A stretch of DNA of 25,191 nt from a virus. Made by a program: the position numbers and the translations under genes. Location: positions 1-25,191 of the IMG/VR virus record IMGVR_UViG_3300025327_000149. One strand, written 5' to 3'. A model generated the notes under the pieces. It was not told the origin of the DNA. It was given only the letters and a program-made list of their open reading frames with translations, and did not search any database. Below are positions 20,930 to 25,191 of this stretch, piece by piece. Positions within the stretch are counted from its first letter, which is position 1. Every line of letters begins with the position of its first letter.

Positions 20930-22481
20930 AATCAACGAACTTGGTTCGATCGGCCTTATCCGGGACGTGGAAAGCCATTTGCTTCCGCCCGAGGCTTGGA
21001 CAACCGCCGACAATATGCGATTTCGAGACGGTGGCGCGGAGCGCCGAGGCGGGCGTGCGCAGGTGTTCGGAACGCCAGGCGTCGCGCCGCATTTTGCAAT
21101 GGCGGTTACGAACTCGGCTCAGACGTGGTGGCTTTACACTTCGCTAACAAAGGCATATGTTTTCGACGGGACAACGCACACAGATATAACGAGGGCGGCA
21201 GGCGACTACACAACTGGAGCCAGTCGAGACTGGAGCGGAACCTTGCTCGGTGGGGTTCCAGTTTTGAACAACTTTGCAGACGTGCCGCAGTATTGGTCGG
21301 CTTACGCTGCGGCGACTGATCTTGTGGCGTTAACAAATTGGCCCGCGGGCAATCGCGCGAAGGTGATTCGAGCATTCGGCGCCTCGCTTATTGCACTACA
21401 TCTTTCGGATAGCGGAACGGTTAAGCCACATCTTGTTCGCTGGTCACACCCGGCGGACCCTGGAAGTGTACCGTCTTCGTGGGACATTACCGATGCGACA
21501 AAGGATGCAGGTGAAACGGACTTGCCGGACGTTAACGCAGGGCTAATTCGCGACGGGCTTCCACTTCGCGGCAACTTCTACATTTATAAGGACGGGTCGA
21601 TTTGGCGCATGACGTTCGTGGGCGGCGCCTTTAAGTATAACTTCCAGGTGTTTTCGGAAGCGGCAGGAATTCTAGCCCCGCGCTGCGTGACGCTCACAAC
21701 CGACGGCACTCAACATGTTGTTGCAACGCAAGACGATGTGATTGCGCACAACGGTAATTCGGTTCAATCGTTGCTCGACAAGCGAATGCGCCGAACGCTG
21801 TTCAACAACATTGACGACGACAACTACCTCAACTCGTTTATCTTCACTAATCCGTTTTCGAATGAGATTTGGTTTTGCTACCCAGAAAGTGGAAGTACCA
21901 ATCCTAGCCGTGCCCTCGTTTGGGCTTATAAGGAAGGGCAGTTTGGGGCACTCTCAGAAAAAAGTGTTAATTTTCGCAATGCGGCGCAAGGGATTATTGA
22001 GTCTGCCTCTAATGAAACCTGGACAACAATCACCGATACTTGGGCAACTACGTCGTTGCAGTGGTCGCAAGCAACGCGGCGCAAGGTCGTGTTGTGTGGA
22101 ACGGACGCGACGAAGTTCTATCAGCTCGACGAGGGAACCACGGACGCGGGGACGGCGATTAGTGCAACGCTTCAGCGCGTTGGGCTTTCGATTATTGGGA
22201 AGGATCGAAGAGGAAATTGGGTCACAGACTTTAACTCGCGGAAGTTTGTAACTCGAGTGTGGATTACGGCGAGCGGTGGGCCGATTAATGTTCGGATCGG
22301 ACATCAGAATGTGCCAGACGGGTCAGTAACTTGGAGCACGGTGAAAGTGTTCACGCCCGCGACCGACAAGTGGGTGGACGTTGCGATTTCTGGCGTGGCG
22401 GTTGCGATTGAGTTTTCGGCCGCAGTTCACTTTCGGATCTCCTCGTATAAGCTTGAGCTTGATGTGATTGGAGAATACTAA
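20916..22481 (+). CDS. P22 gp10-like tail hub / DNA stabilisation protein
   Basis: This 521-aa protein begins MALVEINELGSIGLIRDVES, with TADNMRFRDGGAERRGGRAQ. The 'N-E-L-G-x-x-G-L-x-x-D' and 'N-x-R-F-x-D-G' openings are typical of gp10-like podovirus tail proteins. Repeated beta blades follow (GVPVLNNFADVPQYW, YIYKDGSIWRMTFVG, DVIAHNGNSVQSLLDKRMRR, SNEIWFCYPESGS). A C-terminal beta sandwich ends at LELDVIGEY. It would plug the portal and attach fibres. Its stop TAA overlaps the next ATG. Confidence 0.85.
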   Translation: MALVEINELGSIGLIRDVESHLLPPEAWTTADNMRFRDGGAERRGGRAQVFGTPGVAPHFAMAVTNSAQTWWLYTSLTKAYVFDGTTHTDITRAAGDYTTGASRDWSGTLLGGVPVLNNFADVPQYWSAYAAATDLVALTNWPAGNRAKVIRAFGASLIALHLSDSGTVKPHLVRWSHPADPGSVPSSWDITDATKDAGETDLPDVNAGLIRDGLPLRGNFYIYKDGSIWRMTFVGGAFKYNFQVFSEAAGILAPRCVTLTTDGTQHVVATQDDVIAHNGNSVQSLLDKRMRRTLFNNIDDDNYLNSFIFTNPFSNEIWFCYPESGSTNPSRALVWAYKEGQFGALSEKSVNFRNAAQGIIESASNETWTTITDTWATTSLQWSQATRRKVVLCGTDATKFYQLDEGTTDAGTAISATLQRVGLSIIGKDRRGNWVTDFNSRKFVTRVWITASGGPINVRIGHQNVPDGSVTWSTVKVFTPATDKWVDVAISGVAVAIEFSAAVHFRISSYKLELDVIGEY

Positions 22482-23158
22482 TGGTGTTCGTTCCGACACA
22501 GGCGCCGGTTGTTAGTGAACATGATGTGCAAGAGCTCGCAAAGTGGACGGAGACTGAGCTTCAACGCCTCGCGCAGTTGCTCCAGGAGGATGAAGGTGTT
22601 CCGGCGAACGAGTTGCATGTTGCACCGGACAAGCCTCGTGAGGGGCAAAGAGCGTTTGCTGATGGAACAGACTGGAACCCCGGAAGCGGGCGCGGCCCGT
22701 ATATGTATGTTAGCGGGGCGTGGACGTTCACGGGCTATGTTGCTCCGCAAGACCTTACACCGTATCTCACCAAAGCGGATAATCTTGCGAGTGTTGTCAG
22801 CGCGGCGACTTCCAGAAGCAACTTAAGCGCTGCGGCAAAGGCGCAAGACGAATATATCTCTGGCACGATTAAGGTTCCTGCCAATCAGGACTACCGTGTT
22901 ATTGAGAAAATCCCTTATGGCGCAACGCTTACGTCGTTTACGGGGAAGCTTTCTGCGGGAACCCTTACGGCAACGCTAAAGATCAACACAACGGCAGTCA
23001 TGGATGGAGCGCTTAGTGCAACAACTTCACAAGGAAGTGTGACGCCAAGCGCCGCCAACGTGCTTTCTGCTAACGACTTGCTTGTAGTTACTATAAGCGC
23101 AGTTGCGAGCGCCATGGACTTTTCCTTCACAGTTAAGTACTCGAGGACTCTTGCTTAA
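22481..23158 (+). CDS. Putative virion (tail) protein, 225 aa
   Basis: ATG overlaps the TAA of the tail hub gene (TAATG). The N-terminus (EHDVQELAKWTETELQRLAQ) is helical. A module follows (LHVAPDKPREGQRAFADGTD, YMYVSGAWTFTG) of a type found near the virion-attachment ends of fibre and structural proteins. The C-terminal half is a Ser/Thr/Ala-rich beta domain (YGATLTSFTGKLSAGTLTAT). Probably a minor tail or fibre-connector protein; no precise family. Confidence 0.8.
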   Translation: MVFVPTQAPVVSEHDVQELAKWTETELQRLAQLLQEDEGVPANELHVAPDKPREGQRAFADGTDWNPGSGRGPYMYVSGAWTFTGYVAPQDLTPYLTKADNLASVVSAATSRSNLSAAAKAQDEYISGTIKVPANQDYRVIEKIPYGATLTSFTGKLSAGTLTATLKINTTAVMDGALSATTSQGSVTPSAANVLSANDLLVVTISAVASAMDFSFTVKYSRTLA

Positions 23159-23805
23159 TGCCTGAATTCTTCTACGACGAAAAAGGCAAAGTCGCTATTG
23201 AGTTTGAGGCTCATAGCGAAGATAGTGTGGGCGCAAGCTCATATACGTTTTCGGCACAGGCGTTTGGAGCAGCGGCTGACGGCCGTTACATCGTGGCTGC
23301 TTTGTCTTGGATGAGTAATGCGGGCGACCGCACAATTTCCAGCGTTACTATTGGTGGCGTGTCGGCGACGATTCTTGTGGAAGGAAGTAATGCGGGTCGA
23401 GGCTGTGCGATTTGCATTGCGCTTGTTCCAACGGGCACTAGCGGCAACGTGGTGTTGAACCTTAGTGGCGCTTGTCTTGGGGCAACGAGCACAACGTATC
23501 GAGTTACGGGAATTCTTGCCAGCGCCGCGGCTTCGACGGCTACGAGTGCAGCCAACAACCCGACAGCGACTATGAACATTGCCGCGAATGGTGGTCTTAT
23601 CGCGATTGCTCAAGCGCGGGCGGGCGCGGCGCCAACAACATTGTGGACAGGAGCAGTAGAAGATTGTGACGATACATACGTGTCGTTTAATCAACGCTCT
23701 TCCGCGAGCGATACGAATGACGACGCGGTTTCGTCTTTAGTAGTAACTGCCACCTTTACGGCAACGCTAGGCAGTTTTGGCGTTTTCGCTACCTTTGAGC
23801 CTTAA
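23158..23805 (+). CDS. Putative virion beta-sandwich protein, 215 aa
   Basis: ATG overlaps the preceding TAA. After MPEFFYDEKGKVAIEFEAHS there is a Gly/Ala/Thr-rich beta domain with RYIVAALSWMSNAGDRTISS and VTIGGVSATILVEGSNAGRG. VVLNLSGACLG and LIAIAQARAG follow. 'R-x-I-V-A-A-L-S-W...V-T-I-G-G-V-x-A-T' is a pattern I associate with phage structural beta-sandwich proteins. Likely a minor capsid or tail decoration. It lies directly before the ejection proteins. Confidence 0.8.
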   Translation: MPEFFYDEKGKVAIEFEAHSEDSVGASSYTFSAQAFGAAADGRYIVAALSWMSNAGDRTISSVTIGGVSATILVEGSNAGRGCAICIALVPTGTSGNVVLNLSGACLGATSTTYRVTGILASAAASTATSAANNPTATMNIAANGGLIAIAQARAGAAPTTLWTGAVEDCDDTYVSFNQRSSASDTNDDAVSSLVVTATFTATLGSFGVFATFEP

Positions 23806-23812
23806 GGGTCAA

Positions 23813-24292
23813 ATGAGCTACTTAGATAGCACGCAAGACGAGCTTCAAGTTGCTAAGAGCGCGCGGATTTTTCTTCTTAGCAACGTAAGCGAGATTTCGT
23901 ACTACTGGCCGGAGCTTGAAAAGTGCTTAGACGAAACTCGCGACCTGTGGTGCGAGTCGTTTACGAAGGATTCGATTCTCGCCCGCGCAATAGCGGGCAG
24001 GGTTCAGATTTGGGTCGTTTGTCGAAACGATGTACTCGACCTTGCTTTCATGACTCAAGCTTACCAGACTGATGTAATGAAAATTCTTCAAGTGTTTTGG
24101 ATGTTTGGGAGAGACCTTTCCAACGTTCTTGAACTAATTTCGCTTGTACTCGATAAGTACGCGGCGCAGATTGAGGCAGAGCGGCTTGAAGTAGTCGGGC
24201 GCCCCGCGTTCGTGCGAATGCTTCGCTCGCTAGGCGCAGATTTCCAGTACGTGACTTGTGGGCGGAATGTTCGCCCAATAACGAGGAACTAG
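23813..24292 (+). CDS. T7 gp13-like internal virion protein (GNAT-like)
   Basis: I chose ATG 23813 (MSYLDSTQDELQVAKSARIF) with AAGGG upstream; an upstream in-frame start would overlap the previous gene. Features are ARAIAGRVQIWVVCRNDVLD, then AFMTQAYQTD and the C-terminal RLEVVGRPAFVRMLRSLGAD. The 'I-E-x-x-G-R-x-x-(W/F)-x-R-x-L...G' ending and VW core match the GNAT-like internal virion protein A fold of T7-like phages. It may lack acetyltransferase activity. Position with the Gly-rich ejection protein supports a role in the internal core or DNA ejection. Confidence 0.75.
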   Translation: MSYLDSTQDELQVAKSARIFLLSNVSEISYYWPELEKCLDETRDLWCESFTKDSILARAIAGRVQIWVVCRNDVLDLAFMTQAYQTDVMKILQVFWMFGRDLSNVLELISLVLDKYAAQIEAERLEVVGRPAFVRMLRSLGADFQYVTCGRNVRPITRN

Positions 24293-24296
24293 TTCG

Positions 24297-25088
24297 ATGG
24301 CAAAGGGCGGGGACGTTACACAGACCACGACACAGCAGCTTAGCCCTGAACAGCAAGAGCTACTGGGTCTTGCGATGCCCGGACTTAGACAGTTTGCTGC
24401 ACAGGGACCACGAACGCCGGATCAGAGCTTTGTCGCTGGCTTTGATCCTATGCAAACGGCGGGGCAGAATCAGGTGCTCGGCGGGATTGGGGCGCAGGGC
24501 GACATTGTAGGTTCAGCAGCACGCGGGAATCAATTCCTCACAAGCGGCGACGTGTTGAAGGCGAGTTCAAATCCAGGTCTTGCGAGTTACATGGACGCCG
24601 CAGTACAGCCGATATATCAAAACCTTACTCGTTCGGTCCTTCCTGGTGTTCGTGGCGAGGCTCAAAGCGCCGGGCAATTTGGTGGAAGCCGACAGGGGAT
24701 CGCAGAGGGGCTCGCAGGTGCGGGCGCCTCGGAAGCGGCGGGACGAGTAACAGGCGATATTGCGAACCGTGGTTACACTTCGGGACTGAGTGCGATGACG
24801 CAAGGGATTGGAATGGCACCAGGGATCGCCGGGGCGCAGAGTATTCCAGGGTTAACGACAAGCGGCGTCGGCGACGTGCGACAAGGCTTAAACCAAGCTC
24901 AGCTCGGCGAACAGGCAAATCGCTGGAATTACCAAAACCTATTTCCGTTGCTCATGGGTCAGCAGTACGCAGGAATGGCCGCTGGGCTCCCTGGAGGCAG
25001 CACGACAACGACGGGTAGTGGGCCGAAAACGAATCCGTGGATGCAAGGCGCGGGACTCGGCCTCGCGGGCCTTAGCTTGTTTATGTAG
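24297..25088 (+). CDS. Putative internal virion / DNA ejection protein
   Basis: GAGGAAC precedes ATG 24297. The 263-aa protein begins MAKGGDVTQTTTQQLSPEQQ and is rich in Gly, Ala and Gln. It carries DQSFVAGFDPMQTAGQNQVL, a NPGLASYMDAAVQPIYQNLT stretch and a SAGQFGGSRQGIAEGLAGAG stretch. It ends in a hydrophobic GAGLGLAGLSLFM tail. This Gly/Ala-rich pattern with SGxFGxSRQ is common in podophage ejection proteins (T7 gp14-like position), which form the trans-envelope channel. Assigned from composition and neighbourhood. Confidence 0.8.
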   Translation: MAKGGDVTQTTTQQLSPEQQELLGLAMPGLRQFAAQGPRTPDQSFVAGFDPMQTAGQNQVLGGIGAQGDIVGSAARGNQFLTSGDVLKASSNPGLASYMDAAVQPIYQNLTRSVLPGVRGEAQSAGQFGGSRQGIAEGLAGAGASEAAGRVTGDIANRGYTSGLSAMTQGIGMAPGIAGAQSIPGLTTSGVGDVRQGLNQAQLGEQANRWNYQNLFPLLMGQQYAGMAAGLPGGSTTTTGSGPKTNPWMQGAGLGLAGLSLFM

Positions 25089-25100
25089 AAAGGATAGCAA

Positions 25101-25191
25101 ATGGCGAACGGTCAACCTCGACACTGGCTCGACAGCTTGCTTGGAGCAATGTCGCCTTCTTCGTGGATGACGCCCGAAATGGGCAGTCTGA
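25101..25191 (+). CDS. Next virion gene, 5' end only
   Basis: AAAGGAT lies before ATG 25101, and the frame is open for 30 codons to the window edge. It begins MANGQPRHWLDSLLGAMSPS, with several Met and Trp residues. Following the gp13/gp14-like pair, it could be a further ejection protein or an internal core protein, but too little is present to say. Confidence 0.7.
   Translation, partial: MANGQPRHWLDSLLGAMSPSSWMTPEMGSL

Overview
The window reads as the structural half, plus a flanking regulatory and small-gene region, of a tailed double-stranded DNA phage. The rightward block runs small terminase-like protein, PD-(D/E)XK nuclease, tail fibre, large terminase, portal, scaffold, major capsid protein, head fibre, head-tail adaptor, collar-domain fibre, lysis genes, P22 gp10-like tail hub and T7 gp13/gp14-like ejection proteins. 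A portal of about 650 residues, a gp10-like hub, ejection proteins and no tape measure or major tail tube gene point to podovirus morphology. The 3TM holin resembles the 'gene-transfer release' family and the lysin resembles lysozyme-like proteins common in Alphaproteobacteria and their phages, so an alphaproteobacterial host is my inference. No tRNA, CRISPR, IS element, integrase, DNA polymerase or RNA polymerase was seen. Both edges cut through genes.

Layout. Bases 1-3067 hold eleven tightly packed leftward genes, most joined by ATGA or GTGA overlaps: small zinc-ribbon proteins, one small membrane protein, a DUF7768-like protein and several unknowns. One of them, a 48-codon zinc-ribbon gene, is interrupted by an in-frame TAG. 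Bases 3068-3848 are a gene-free divergent control region. It contains a leftward sigma70-like promoter, a 13-bp dyad repeated 31 bp apart, two inverted arrays of 11-bp iterons, a G6/C9 hairpin, four GACGTC sites, an AT tract and two 14-bp perfect palindromes. This looks like a replication origin and/or operator complex. An unknown 185-aa gene follows, closed by a clear intrinsic terminator (4433-4460). A TTGACA-N17-TACATA promoter (4484-4512) with operator-like inverted repeats then starts the rightward block, which continues past the right edge.

How the genes work together. The small terminase-like protein, large terminase and portal package DNA into a head built from the capsid protein on the scaffold. 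The adaptor and gp10-like hub close the portal vertex. Two or three fibre proteins share a related beta module and would bind the host or decorate the head. A small membrane protein, membrane-anchored lysin, 3TM holin and a TM/coiled-coil protein form the lysis group. The most unusual gene is a glycosyltransferase-methyltransferase fusion, translationally coupled to the head fibre gene and sitting inside the virion operon. It may modify virion protein or host surface glycans.
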